Below are positions 52,795 to 62,087 of a stretch of 64,000 nt of DNA, one piece after another. The notes under the pieces were generated by a model. The model was not told the DNA's origin. It made no database searches and saw nothing but the letters and a program-made list of their open reading frames with translations. A program made the translations under genes and the position numbers. How positions within the stretch are numbered: the stretch's first letter is position 1; each line of letters starts with the position of its first letter. The DNA is from MGBC131033 sp910585655 (GTDB lineage: Bacteria; Bacillota; Clostridia; Lachnospirales; Lachnospiraceae): assembly GCA_949502025.1 (NCBI GenBank), contig CATBCG010000013.1, forward strand, positions 1 to 64,000. Reading direction: 5' to 3'.

Positions 52795-52947
52795 AACTTT
52801 CCTATCATATGAATAAGAATCCTGCTTTGCAGGATTCTCCGCCTGCGGCGGGTCGCTTTAGCGACATATTACTGTTCCGCCGCAGTGCGATCCCGCCCGG
52901 AGGGCTTTTTGTATGATAGGAAAGTTTGGAGAACTTTCCTATCATAC
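52795..52947. repeat. Structured repeat element between vanS and vanG
   Basis: Three copies of the motif GTATGATAGGAAAGTT (with A for G in one) lie here: 52795-52810 (minus), 52911-52926 (plus) and 52932-52947 (minus). The last two form a perfect 16-bp palindrome with a 5-nt centre. Between the outer copies are a hairpin GAATCCTGC/GCAGGATTC (52817-52837) and a GC-rich fold (GCGGCGG/CCGCCGC, GTCGC/GCGAC) ending in TTTTT. It looks like a compact repeat unit with inverted ends of 15 bp. Confidence 0.65.
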
Positions 52948-52990
52948 AAAAAACAGCCGTCACAGACAAAAAGCACTGTGAAGACTGTTT
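52948..52990 (-). terminator. vanS terminator
   Basis: On the minus strand AAACAG..CACAG pairs with CTGTG..CTGTTT, followed by six T. It lies 71 bp behind the vanS stop and separates vanRS from vanG-vanT. Confidence 0.75.
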
Positions 52991-53061
52991 CATTGTATCA
53001 AAGCCGATCCAAATAAATTTCCTTTTTTCCTAAAGGCTTTCTTGTGATTTCTATAAGAAAA

Positions 53062-54216
53062 TCATACGAATTTCTGATAAGCGCCAGGAAGGCGTACTGT
53101 AAACAGGATACTTTCCTCTGCGCTTGTCACCTGAATACTGCCCTCATGCAGCTCGATGATTTCCTTGGCGATTGCCAATCCCAGTCCGGCGCCTCCGGTT
53201 GCAGAGGTACGAGAGGAATCCAACCGGAAGAACTGCTCAAAAACCCTCTCTAACTTTTCCTGTGGAATCACCTTTCCCCGATTGCGGATACAAATTTGGA
53301 CATCCTTTCCCTGCGTCATCCCCTCTGGCTGTACAGTCGGTGTCGGAGCCTGCAAGGAAAGAGAAAGGAGAATCTCTGTCTGCGGATAGCTATAATTGAC
53401 TGCGTTGCGGATCAGGTTATCAAACACCCGTTCCAGCTTATTCGCATCGCACAGCAGCCAGATTTCCGGAGTAATCTCCAACCGCCAGGAAAGCTTCTTT
53501 TCTAGCAGAATCGGCTGAAATTCATACGTGATCTGCTCTAACATCCGGCTTAGGTTCACCCGTTCCGGTTCTAATGTAAGAGCCGTTAAATTAAATCGGG
53601 TAATATCAAAAAATTCGTTGATCAAGTCCTCCAGACGTTCCGCCTTTTCCAACGCTATTCCTGTATAACGGACACGTAATTCCTGAGAAATCTGCGGCTC
53701 ATCCTGCAACAACGTCAAATAGCCGATCACGCTTGTTAAGGGCGTCTTTAAATCATGCGCCAGATACACAATCAAATCATTTTTTCTCTGCTCCGCTTCC
53801 TTTGCCAGCATCGCATTCCGAAGAGCCTGTTCCCTTACCAAATTTAATTTATCTTGTATACTTTTCATCTGTTCCGGCAGCGCGACAGGCTCCTGTAAAG
53901 GCTGCGTCAGACGCTCTGCCACATTCATCACTTCGCCTAGATAGCGAAACGGAATCATAAAAAAACAATAAGTAATCACTCCCCAGCCCACGATTATCCC
54001 AAATATAATAAACAAAAACAAATTATCTTTTATCCGAATCAAGATCCGATAAACAGGGTTGGTATACTGCCAAACAAGGCTTTCACACAGCAGCCACGAA
54101 ATCACAAGAAACAAAAAAAGCGCCGCCACAAATCCTGCCATCGCTAAAACATACCACACCATAAGCTGCTGCCCCATCTGCCGGAAGCTTCTTTGATTTT
54201 CTTTTTTATTCTTCAA
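53062..54216 (-). CDS. vanS: VanS-type sensor histidine kinase
   Basis: I chose the TTG at 54216 (384 aa), which overlaps vanR by 11 bp and gives a typical start (KNKKENQRSFRQMGQQL). TM1 (about 19-41) and TM2 (about 63-86) flank a short extracellular loop. HisKA has His in YLAHDLKTPLTS (about 146-157), and HATPase has GGAGLGLAI (about 350-358). The alternative ATG at 54177 lacks a good ribosome binding site. Short-loop VanS proteins are typical of vanG clusters. Confidence 0.85.
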   Translation of the reverse strand: MKNKKENQRSFRQMGQQLMVWYVLAMAGFVAALFLFLVISWLLCESLVWQYTNPVYRILIRIKDNLFLFIIFGIIVGWGVITYCFFMIPFRYLGEVMNVAERLTQPLQEPVALPEQMKSIQDKLNLVREQALRNAMLAKEAEQRKNDLIVYLAHDLKTPLTSVIGYLTLLQDEPQISQELRVRYTGIALEKAERLEDLINEFFDITRFNLTALTLEPERVNLSRMLEQITYEFQPILLEKKLSWRLEITPEIWLLCDANKLERVFDNLIRNAVNYSYPQTEILLSLSLQAPTPTVQPEGMTQGKDVQICIRNRGKVIPQEKLERVFEQFFRLDSSRTSATGGAGLGLAIAKEIIELHEGSIQVTSAEESILFTVRLPGAYQKFV

Positions 54217-54976
54217 TCGTATACCCCACTCCCCAAACGGTTTTGATAAATTTCGGCTTTCTCGCCGGCTCGTGCATCTTATCCCGTATCCGGGCAATAT
54301 GCGCCATTACGGTATTGTTATTATTCAAATATTTTTCTCCCCATACCGTTTCAAATAGCTGCTCTGAAGAAACTACCCTGCCTTTTTGCTCACATAAGTA
54401 CCACAAAATATTAAATTCCAAAGGCGTCAATGCCAATTCTTTTCCATTTAAAGTGCATTTATGACTTTTTTTAGAAATATAAAGCCCGCGAACATCCAAC
54501 TCCTGCTGCTCCTGCATTGCCGCAGATGCAGTCTCTTTTGATAGCCCCATCTGTATGCCGTTCTGCTCTCCCACGGCTTGCCCGTCAGCCGTCTGTTTCT
54601 GGATATTATAACGAATATAGCGGCGAAGCTGCGTTTTTACCCGCGCCACCAGCTCCAACGGATTAAACGGCTTTGTAATATAATCATCCGCTCCCAACGT
54701 CAGTCCTGTGATTTTATCCATATCCTCCACCTTTGCTGTCAGCATAATAATCGGGAACAAATGCTGCTCCCGAATCCGTTTGCAAAGCGTAAAACCATCC
54801 ATATCCGGCAGCATGATATCCAGAATTGCCAGGCTGATATCCTCCTGTCCGACACAGGCAAGCGCCTCTGTCGCATTGTAAAATTTGTATACCTGATAAC
54901 CGTCGTTTTTCAGGTAAAGCTCCACTAAATCAGCAATCGCACACTCATCATCCACGATTAAAATTTTCTCATTCAT
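54206..54976 (-). CDS. vanR: VanR-type response regulator
   Basis: The ATG at 54976 (256 aa) lies one base behind the upstream stop codon. The receiver has the acidic pair D9/D10, acceptor Asp in LAILDIMLPDMDG (about 52) and Lys in DDYITKPFNP (about 101). The DNA-binding domain ends in FIKTVWGVGYTIEE. The linker (about 120-160, Gln/Ala-rich) is some 25 residues longer than usual. It presumably activates the vanG promoter. The vanG promoter itself I could not place with confidence. Confidence 0.87.
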   Translation of the reverse strand: MNEKILIVDDECAIADLVELYLKNDGYQVYKFYNATEALACVGQEDISLAILDIMLPDMDGFTLCKRIREQHLFPIIMLTAKVEDMDKITGLTLGADDYITKPFNPLELVARVKTQLRRYIRYNIQKQTADGQAVGEQNGIQMGLSKETASAAMQEQQELDVRGLYISKKSHKCTLNGKELALTPLEFNILWYLCEQKGRVVSSEQLFETVWGEKYLNNNNTVMAHIARIRDKMHEPARKPKFIKTVWGVGYTIEE

Positions 54977-54977
54977 A

Positions 54978-56114
54978 CTATTTCTCACTTCCAACTACTG
55001 CCGCTTCCTCTACCTGAACCACCCGATAACCCGCCGCCTTCCGCAGCCGGTTCATAATCGCCATCCCCAAAGCGCCCTCTCCAAAACATTCCGAATAAAT
55101 CACGTCCACCTCTGCCTCATCAAATTTCCGCAGCACCTCAAACAGATGTCTGGCAATGCTCTCCTCGCTCTCTCTACTCCCTACAGACAGTACAACATCC
55201 GCCTGATACGCCTCTCTGGTCTGTTCCGTTGCCAAAACACCGAGTCTCTTCCCTTCCTGCCGTTTCTTTTTTGCCTCCTGATTGATATAAGAAACGACTG
55301 CCTGACTGCTTCCCTCGCAGAGAAACATCTCCGCTTTCGGCGCATAATGGCGGTACTTCATCCCCGGCGCCTTCGGTTTTAGATTGGGTTCTGGCTGCGC
55401 CGCCATAATCACCGGATCCAACAGCACCTCCCCTACTACCTCCTCCAACATTTCTTTGGTAATATAGCCCGGACGTAACATCATTGGTTTTTCTCCTGTT
55501 ACATCGACAATCGTCGATTCCAGACCGACACCTACTGCCCCTCCGTCTACAATACAATCAATCCGCCCTTCCATATCCTCCCTTACATGAGCAGCCGTTG
55601 TCGTACTTGGTCTGCCGGAAAGGTTTGCGCTCGGCGCCGCTACCGGAGTACCTGCAGCCTCTATCAAAGCTAGCGCCAGCGGATGTTTTGGCATCCGTAC
55701 AGCCACCGTATTCAACCCTCCTGTCGTTCCCTCCGGCACACAAGCCGCCTTTGGAAAAATCATCGTCAACGGTCCCGGCCAAAACCGTTCCGCCAGTCGA
55801 AGCGCTATCTTTGGTATCTCCCGTACGATTCCAGACAGATCTTCCATTCTGGCAATATGAAGGATCAGAGGATTGTCCGACGGTCTTCCCTTCGCCTCAT
55901 AAATCCGGGCTGCCGCTTCGGTATTAAGACCGTCTGCTCCCAGCCCGTAAACAGTTTCTGTCGGGAACGCCACCAAACCTCCCTCTCTCAATATCCGCGC
56001 CGCCTCTTTTATCCCCGGATGCTGTTTTAACTCCTGTGTCTGTTTTTCCAATGCCTGTTTTTTATCGGAGGTTTCTTTGAGCCAGTCTGTCAGTGATATC
56101 CATTTTGTTTCCAT
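54978..56114 (-). CDS. ywlC: Threonylcarbamoyl-AMP synthase, long Sua5/YwlC form
   Basis: This enzyme makes threonylcarbamoyl-AMP for the t6A37 modification of tRNA. The ATG at 56114 (378 aa) follows AAAAGGGGATAAGG. The N-terminal YrdC fold has GGLVAFPTETVYGLGADG (about 44-61), KGRPSDNPLI (about 73-82) and SANLSGRPSTT (about 160-170). The C-terminal Sua5 domain starts at about 245 (APGMKYRHYAP). It sits between a sensor kinase and vanR with short gaps, so vanRS may be read from the upstream transcript. Confidence 0.93.
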   Translation of the reverse strand: METKWISLTDWLKETSDKKQALEKQTQELKQHPGIKEAARILREGGLVAFPTETVYGLGADGLNTEAAARIYEAKGRPSDNPLILHIARMEDLSGIVREIPKIALRLAERFWPGPLTMIFPKAACVPEGTTGGLNTVAVRMPKHPLALALIEAAGTPVAAPSANLSGRPSTTTAAHVREDMEGRIDCIVDGGAVGVGLESTIVDVTGEKPMMLRPGYITKEMLEEVVGEVLLDPVIMAAQPEPNLKPKAPGMKYRHYAPKAEMFLCEGSSQAVVSYINQEAKKKRQEGKRLGVLATEQTREAYQADVVLSVGSRESEESIARHLFEVLRKFDEAEVDVIYSECFGEGALGMAIMNRLRKAAGYRVVQVEEAAVVGSEK

Positions 56115-56139
56115 CCTTATCCCCTTTTCTTTTCTATAC

Positions 56140-57042
56140 TCATGCCAGCGGGCGTGCCGCATTCAACCGTACTTTAATCCGCAGCCAGTCTCCTTCCAGA
56201 TCCGCTTCTACGCTTCCTCCCATTTTTTCAGCCAGTTCCTTTACAATAAACAGTCCCAGCCCGGAAGAACCTTTGCGTCTGGAAAAGTCCGCCTTGTAAA
56301 ACCGATCAAAAATCTGTTTTGGATCCGGCGCGCTGCCTTCGGCTATTCGGTTTTCAAACGTCAGGCAAAGACTTTGTTTGGCTTCGCCGCTTTGCCGAAT
56401 CACCAGGTTTCCCCTTCCATGCACCAGGGCATTTTGAATCAGGTTGTGGAACATACGCCGCAGACACTCTTCATCTGCCCAGATACGAACGCCTTCAGAT
56501 TCCCATTCTACCTCCGGTTCCATCCCTTTTTCCTCAAAACGATGATAACATCCAATCAGACAGTCGCTAAGCAGCGGCAGCACCTGGATTTCCTGTATCA
56601 TTGGTTCAAATTCCTCACTCGTCAGCTTCGTATATAAAAATAATTCCTCTAACATATCCCCTAATTCCTTCAGCCGCCCCTTTGCAGTCTGGAGATAGCG
56701 TATTCGCCGCTCTGGTTCCTGGCACTCCTCCGCTAATTGTACATAGCCTGCCGCCCCGGTCAGCGGAGTACGGATGTCATGCGCCAAACTGGTGATATTT
56801 TGCTTTAATTGCCGCTCCGCCTTATCATATTGCTGTCTCTCCTGTCTCCATTGCCGTCCCAGCTCATTTAATTTTCTGCATAGCGCCAGCACTTGACGCT
56901 GCCTTCCCTGCACTCCCAGCTCGATCTGGCTTCCGCAGCAGATTTCCTCTAGCTGCTGTCTTAGCGAACGCAGTTCCCGCAGAATTCCAATATAACGGAT
57001 CAACAGTATCAGACTGATACTGCCCAACAGTGCCAACGCCAT
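56140..57042 (-). CDS. Sensor histidine kinase, one-helix type
   Basis: The ATG at 57042 (300 aa) follows GGAGG. One N-terminal helix (about 2-18), no extracellular domain, HisKA with His in SLAHDIRTPLTG (about 83-94), HATPase with GSSGLGLFIV (about 265-274). It is the likely partner of the regulator at 58.9-59.6 kb. The ABC-2 genes lie between them, an arrangement seen for kinases that sense through a transporter. Confidence 0.9.
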   Translation of the reverse strand: MALALLGSISLILLIRYIGILRELRSLRQQLEEICCGSQIELGVQGRQRQVLALCRKLNELGRQWRQERQQYDKAERQLKQNITSLAHDIRTPLTGAAGYVQLAEECQEPERRIRYLQTAKGRLKELGDMLEELFLYTKLTSEEFEPMIQEIQVLPLLSDCLIGCYHRFEEKGMEPEVEWESEGVRIWADEECLRRMFHNLIQNALVHGRGNLVIRQSGEAKQSLCLTFENRIAEGSAPDPKQIFDRFYKADFSRRKGSSGLGLFIVKELAEKMGGSVEADLEGDWLRIKVRLNAARPLA

Positions 57043-57083
57043 GCTTCTGCCTCCTTCCTTTGTCAAACCACCCAACTATCCTG

Positions 57084-57890
57084 TTAAATATCCTGTTTTT
57101 TAAGCGTTATCCCAGATAATATAGTATAAAGCACCAGGAAGCCTATCCCTACTGCATACACCGATAAATCCTGCAGGGAAGCATACTGATTAGGTCCTTC
57201 AGACAAACTTAAATACATCGAATACTTCAGCCAGTCTGCCGCATGGAACAAATTCAAAATTCCATATAGCGGCATTATCAGCAGCCCGCCGCCAAGGAGT
57301 ACTACAGACAAGGCTCCTACCGCTACACTCCTTGTCAACACACAAAGCAAAAGAATCAAGGCGCAATAAGCCGTCGTCAGCAGCCACGACCAGGACAGAT
57401 AAAATATCACATCCCCAAACGCCGTATACGGCACCATTCTTCCGCAGATCTCATTTAACAGCAGGACAAAAAGAAATTGCAAACTCAGATATAAAAAATT
57501 CACAATAGCCGCCGCAATCAGCTTGCTTCCTATATAACTCCAGCGGTTTTGATGCAGTGCCATAATATTTTTGATAAAACCGCTCTGGTAATCGGAGCAA
57601 AGAAAAAGCATCAGCCAAATCCCCAGCAGTATACTATACATTCCGCCATTCATTCCAATCTGTCGGAAAAAGGTCACAAAATCTATATCCTCTAACATCT
57701 GAGCAGCATTTTTTGACTCCTCTAAGGTAATCATAGTAATCCGCACAGATGTTTTCTGTCCCTCCGGCGTCATCATCAACCATATTAGGGCAACTGCCAT
57801 CACGCACATCGCCAACATCAATCCAAAACAAACATAAACCGAAATACTTTTTCTTATCCGGTACAAATCCATACGTAATAAATTAAACAT
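57084..57890 (-). CDS. ABC-2-type transporter permease
   Basis: The 268-residue protein has six hydrophobic helices (about 18-40, 95-112, 125-150, 165-190, 195-215, 240-262), as in ABC-2 permeases. It overlaps the ATPase gene by 8 bp. In this setting (regulator, ATPase, permease, kinase) it probably exports a toxic peptide or lipid, or reports on one. Confidence 0.85.
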   Translation of the reverse strand: MFNLLRMDLYRIRKSISVYVCFGLMLAMCVMAVALIWLMMTPEGQKTSVRITMITLEESKNAAQMLEDIDFVTFFRQIGMNGGMYSILLGIWLMLFLCSDYQSGFIKNIMALHQNRWSYIGSKLIAAAIVNFLYLSLQFLFVLLLNEICGRMVPYTAFGDVIFYLSWSWLLTTAYCALILLLCVLTRSVAVGALSVVLLGGGLLIMPLYGILNLFHAADWLKYSMYLSLSEGPNQYASLQDLSVYAVGIGFLVLYTILSGITLKKQDI

Positions 57891-58806
57891 GCTGTTCCCC
57901 TCCTACATAATCCAAGAAATAGTCTTCCAAATCCATATGGTGAAACCCCGACGCATACACGGATATTTGCTGTTCCACCAGATGTTGGTTTAACTTTGAA
58001 CCGTCTATCGAACCATAGATCCGAATCGTTCTCGCGTCAAACACCTCCGCCTGTACTTCCGGAAAATATTCCCCAATCACGGGTAATGCACGCTGTACAT
58101 CATGAACCTCTACCTGATAATAGTTCTGGCATTTTTCTTCTAATTCCTCTCTTGTCACCTGCTCTGCCAGCTCACCGTTTTGAATAATCCCATAGTGCGT
58201 GGAAATCTTACTCAATTCCCCTAAAATATGAGAGCTTACTATTATGGTTTTTCCTTCCTCCTGAAGCTGCAGCAAAAGCTGACGCAGATCTCGAATCCCC
58301 TCCGGATCTAATCCGTTTAACGGTTCGTCTAATAGGAGCAGATCCGGGTTTCCCAAAAGCGCCATTGCTACTCCAAGCCGCTGCTTCATTCCCATGGAAA
58401 AATGCTTTATTTTCTTTTTTCCGGTATCGGACAGACCGACTGCCTCCAATACCTGATCCACTCCCCTCTCGTCGGGAAGCCCCATACATTTTGCCTTCAT
58501 CACCAGATTCTGCCTGGCAGTCATATTAGGATATAAGCCTGCTGCTTCCACTAATACGCCGATCCGTCTGCGAACTGCTCCATTCTCTATTGACTTTCCA
58601 AACAGACGGATTTCCCCCTCGGTCGGCTTCGCCAACCCTGTCACCAGTTTTAACGTCGTAGATTTTCCTGCGCCATTCCGTCCGATAAAGCCGTAAATCG
58701 CGCCCTCCGGCACCTGAAGATTCAGACGCTTTATAACCTCCCGATTGCCATACCGCTTTGTCAGACAGACGGTTTCTACGACATAAGCTTCTTTTTTGTT
58801 TTGCAT
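57883..58806 (-). CDS. ABC transporter ATP-binding protein (BcrA/CcmA type)
   Basis: The 307-residue ATPase has Walker A GRNGAGKST (about 42-50), signature FSMGMKQRLG (about 136-145) and Walker B LLLLDEPLNGLD (about 156-167). The C-terminal extension (about 215-307) is typical of the BcrA group, which includes bacitracin and lantibiotic immunity pumps. It partners with the ABC-2 permease. Confidence 0.93.
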   Translation of the reverse strand: MQNKKEAYVVETVCLTKRYGNREVIKRLNLQVPEGAIYGFIGRNGAGKSTTLKLVTGLAKPTEGEIRLFGKSIENGAVRRRIGVLVEAAGLYPNMTARQNLVMKAKCMGLPDERGVDQVLEAVGLSDTGKKKIKHFSMGMKQRLGVAMALLGNPDLLLLDEPLNGLDPEGIRDLRQLLLQLQEEGKTIIVSSHILGELSKISTHYGIIQNGELAEQVTREELEEKCQNYYQVEVHDVQRALPVIGEYFPEVQAEVFDARTIRIYGSIDGSKLNQHLVEQQISVYASGFHHMDLEDYFLDYVGGEQHV

Positions 58807-58874
58807 TCTCTTTCTCTCCCTTCCTGATATCGCTTTTTGCCGTGTTTGTCAGATGGTTTCTTCCATCTGTTTTC

Positions 58875-58923
58875 AGTATACTATCAGAGGTTTTAAAAAG
58901 CGTTCAGAAAAGGTTAAGAAAGT
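58875..58923 (-). promoter_or_regulatory. Promoter and 11-bp repeat upstream of the ABC-2 operon
   Basis: On the plus strand GTTCAGAAAAG (58902-58912) is followed directly by GTTAAGAAAGT (58913-58923), a period of 11 bp. The repeat overlaps the stop codon of the regulator gene. -10 TATACT is at 58875-58880 (minus strand) without a good -35. It is consistent with activation by the adjacent OmpR-type regulator. Confidence 0.6.
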
Positions 58924-59642
58924 TTAAAGCCCATTCCCCAGACTGTTTGAATATATGTATCCGTGCCGCTCCTTTTTAATTTTGCCCGGATATTGCTGAT
59001 ATGCACGTTAATGGTTTTGTCTTCTGCCAAATATTCCTCTCCCCAGGCATACTCATAGATCATCTGCTTGGTAAACACCCGCCTTGGATTTCGGATAAGC
59101 AGCTCCATAATTAAAAATTCATGCCGGGTCAGTTCAATCAACTCCCCCTCTGCCGTCATTTCCTGCGTATCTGGATTCAGCGTCCATGATTTATAAGTAT
59201 AAACGTTTTGCGAGCTTTCTATTCTTTCTCTATCTACAGAGTCAGAAGCAGTATTGCTCTCTCCGCTCTCTCCACCCTCTCTCTGCCTGTCCCTGCGCCG
59301 TAGCTGTACCTGTATCCGTACTAACAGCTCCGGCAGGTCAAACGGTTTGCATATATAGTCCTCGGCTCCTGCCGACAATACCTCTACCTTACTGTCCAAA
59401 CCACTTTTTGCAGAGAGTACGATAACCGGCGCCTTTTTGGCAAAGAGGGAAACCAACTCCTCTCCGGCAATTCCCGGCAGCATCAAGTCCAACAGCACCA
59501 GGTCAAATTTTTCTATCTGGAATAAAAGCTTTCCTTCGCTGCCGGAATAAGCCTGCGTACAGGAATACCCCTGCCCCTCCAGGTATTCCCGAATCATCTG
59601 GTTGTTTTCTGCGTCGTCTTCTATGATTAGAATTTTTGGCAT
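58914..59642 (-). CDS. OmpR/PhoB-family response regulator
   Basis: The 242-residue protein has a receiver (acidic pair in IIEDDAENN, acceptor Asp in LVLLDLMLPGIAG at about 52, Lys in DYICKPFD at about 101) and a winged helix ending in YIQTVWGMGFKLS. The linker is Ser/Arg-rich (about 120-150). The start follows AAGGGAG. It has its own promoter and is the likely controller of the direct-repeat promoters at 58.9 and 62.9 kb. Confidence 0.93.
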   Translation of the reverse strand: MPKILIIEDDAENNQMIREYLEGQGYSCTQAYSGSEGKLLFQIEKFDLVLLDLMLPGIAGEELVSLFAKKAPVIVLSAKSGLDSKVEVLSAGAEDYICKPFDLPELLVRIQVQLRRRDRQREGGESGESNTASDSVDRERIESSQNVYTYKSWTLNPDTQEMTAEGELIELTRHEFLIMELLIRNPRRVFTKQMIYEYAWGEEYLAEDKTINVHISNIRAKLKRSGTDTYIQTVWGMGFKLS

Positions 59643-59689
59643 CTGGCTTCTCCCTTACTTTCTGATGTTCTGTCGTCATACTACAGCCT

Positions 59690-59718
59690 AATATAGCACA
59701 CTGTTTCTTTAAGAGCAA
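59690..59718 (-). promoter_or_regulatory. Promoter of the response regulator gene
   Basis: TTGCTC (59713-59718) and TATATT (59690-59695) on the minus strand, spacer 17 bp, about 50 bp before the start codon. Confidence 0.6.
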
Positions 59719-59725
59719 CAGTCAT

Positions 59726-62086
59726 TTATCCTGCCAGCAACATTTTCGGAGAAATTCGTTTTACCCTCCAGGAAAGTAAGCATGCCACTGCAAATGCAAA
59801 TAACACCAATCCTACTCCGGCAGCTACTACAAATCCTACCGGCACAAAAAAAGTACACTTTACAATCCCGATTCCTTCTAAAAACAGGGCAATCAGCGGA
59901 TTGATCAAGATGCTGCTGACGACCAGCCCTACGACTGTAGCGCCAATCATCGCCGGGAGAAAGGACAGTGCGGTCAGCAGCATCAACTGTCTGCTTTTAA
60001 AGCCTAACGCCTTTAAAATTCCATACTCCTGCTTTTTCCTTCCCAGCATCAGCCGTACCAGCAAATACAGGACAAATACAATCACAATCATGCTCAATAC
60101 CAAAATCGCGAGGACAATGATCGTCATCAAGGAAATATAAACGGCACTTGCCCCTTCTATGGTTGTTTTAATGTTAATCGTCATATTGACATCTCTTTCA
60201 AACTCCTCTTTTATTTCTTTATGAAACTGTTCTATATCTGTCCCTTCTGCTAAATTCAGATAATAGCTGACATTCTGCAGCTCTCCCAGCCGCTCATAGC
60301 CCTCCTTTGTCATCAGGCAATCCTTTCCCAAATTGTTTGTCACCTGAGTAAACCCAGAGATCAGATAATTCGCTTTGCTTCCGCCGGTGCTGATCCAAAT
60401 CTCATCTCCTATCTGCAATCCCCTTTCCTTTGCGTACTTTGCCGCTATCGCCATTTCATTTTCATACTTTGGAAACCGTCCTTCCAATACGACGTTCTGA
60501 TTATTTACCCTAGAAAAATCGTCTGAAATCGTCGCCATCAAATCCAGCCCACCTACCTCGCTGACGGTTAAAGAATGATACAAGTAGCTCTTTTCCACCT
60601 GCCAATCGGCTTCCAGTTTTTCTAAAAGGGCTTCCTCCGCCCCCACATTCACATTGATACAGCTATCCGCTGTCTCTCCTACGATCATATTTAAAAACGG
60701 TGTCATATCCAATATCATGTTTTCTGCCATTACTCCGGAAAATACCACTACCAAAGAAAGCACCAGCATAGTAATACAAACGGTTATCGTATGCTTAAGA
60801 CCGGAACAGGTATTTTTTAAGGCAAGCGCTATCAAAATCGGCAGTCTCCCACGATCTAACGGAACATGGTTCTTCCTGAAATTGTGCGTCAAAAGCCCTT
60901 GCCGGAGCGCAACAATTGGTTCTATCCGCCCTATCCGCCACGCCGAACATACGACTACCAGCACGACGGCTCCGCCTAGTAATACCAGCGTCAACAAAAA
61001 CGGAACCGGTAAAAACCGAAGCTCATAGGGAATGCCGGTCTGGGAAATCATCATCGTATTGACAAAAGGAAACAGACCATAGGAAATCCCAATCCCTGCC
61101 AGGGCAGACAGAAGGGAAACACCCAAAAACTGCAGCAGTAAGGAGCTAATCAACTGACGTCCTGTATAGCCTATCGCCTTTAACGTACCAAGGTTTTTCA
61201 TATTTTCCTGGATATAATAAAGAATATTAGACGCTATTACCACCAGAGCAATCAACAGAATCAGAAATGCCATCGCGCTGATTACCCCCGCACAAATCAT
61301 TTGGGAAATATAACGGGAACTGGTTACAAGCGTATAAGAATTGCTTACCATACGGGCAGTCGGATAACGAGCCGATACCGCGCTTTTTAAGCTGCTCTCA
61401 TAGTTCTCGCTTTCCCCCTTTTCCCACAGACGCACGGCGCAGAAGGTCGCCCCTGGCGCATAGCCTGATTCCTCTAACTTCTGGTACTGATCTTCTGTCA
61501 ATAGTATTTCGCATATCGTACAGTTATGAGAGCCTGCCATCATACTGTTAAAAAAACCACATACTGTATACGTAAGCCGCTCACTCCCAATCCAAATGGA
61601 TATCGTTTTTCCAAGGGCGATATCTTCCGACTGATAAAGCAGCGGTAAATAGATACCACTCTTTACTCCGTCCTTTCCTTCCCATTCCTCCACGATTTCC
61701 ACTCTGCCAATCGGAGCCTGCAAAGCCGCCTCTTTTTCCAAAATCACCAGCTCCGAATTGATTTCCCCGCCTTGGTAGTTAAATTTCCCTACCATATGCA
61801 GAGCAGGCTTTAGGAAGGTTTCCGCCGTACGCGTATCTGCTTCTAACGTCTCTGATAAAAAGCTACGCAACGCAGCCTCCCCTTTAGCCTCCTCGTCCAC
61901 TACCAGAATCACATGCTCTGCATGAAGCTCATCATGACGGCGGTCAAAATTCTGCTTATAATCCAGACTTAACATCAGCCACAGATGCAGCATGACGGCT
62001 GCCAACAACATCAATACGACAATCGCGACGGTTTGCCCCTTCGCTTTATGCAGATACGAACGAACCAAAAGAAGCTCTTTTTTCAT
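59726..62086 (-). CDS. FtsX/MacB-like ABC transporter permease
   Basis: The 786-residue protein has TM1 (about 17-38), an extracellular domain, three helices (about 260-385), a further helix and second extracellular domain (about 430-660), and three C-terminal helices (about 655-775). Two FtsX domains are visible (GTLKAIGYTGRQL and GILKALGFKSRQL). It starts one base after the ATPase stop codon. Likely roles are peptide or lipid export or resistance. Confidence 0.9.
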   Translation of the reverse strand: MKKELLLVRSYLHKAKGQTVAIVVLMLLAAVMLHLWLMLSLDYKQNFDRRHDELHAEHVILVVDEEAKGEAALRSFLSETLEADTRTAETFLKPALHMVGKFNYQGGEINSELVILEKEAALQAPIGRVEIVEEWEGKDGVKSGIYLPLLYQSEDIALGKTISIWIGSERLTYTVCGFFNSMMAGSHNCTICEILLTEDQYQKLEESGYAPGATFCAVRLWEKGESENYESSLKSAVSARYPTARMVSNSYTLVTSSRYISQMICAGVISAMAFLILLIALVVIASNILYYIQENMKNLGTLKAIGYTGRQLISSLLLQFLGVSLLSALAGIGISYGLFPFVNTMMISQTGIPYELRFLPVPFLLTLVLLGGAVVLVVVCSAWRIGRIEPIVALRQGLLTHNFRKNHVPLDRGRLPILIALALKNTCSGLKHTITVCITMLVLSLVVVFSGVMAENMILDMTPFLNMIVGETADSCINVNVGAEEALLEKLEADWQVEKSYLYHSLTVSEVGGLDLMATISDDFSRVNNQNVVLEGRFPKYENEMAIAAKYAKERGLQIGDEIWISTGGSKANYLISGFTQVTNNLGKDCLMTKEGYERLGELQNVSYYLNLAEGTDIEQFHKEIKEEFERDVNMTINIKTTIEGASAVYISLMTIIVLAILVLSMIVIVFVLYLLVRLMLGRKKQEYGILKALGFKSRQLMLLTALSFLPAMIGATVVGLVVSSILINPLIALFLEGIGIVKCTFFVPVGFVVAAGVGLVLFAFAVACLLSWRVKRISPKMLLAG

Positions 62087-62087
62087 G

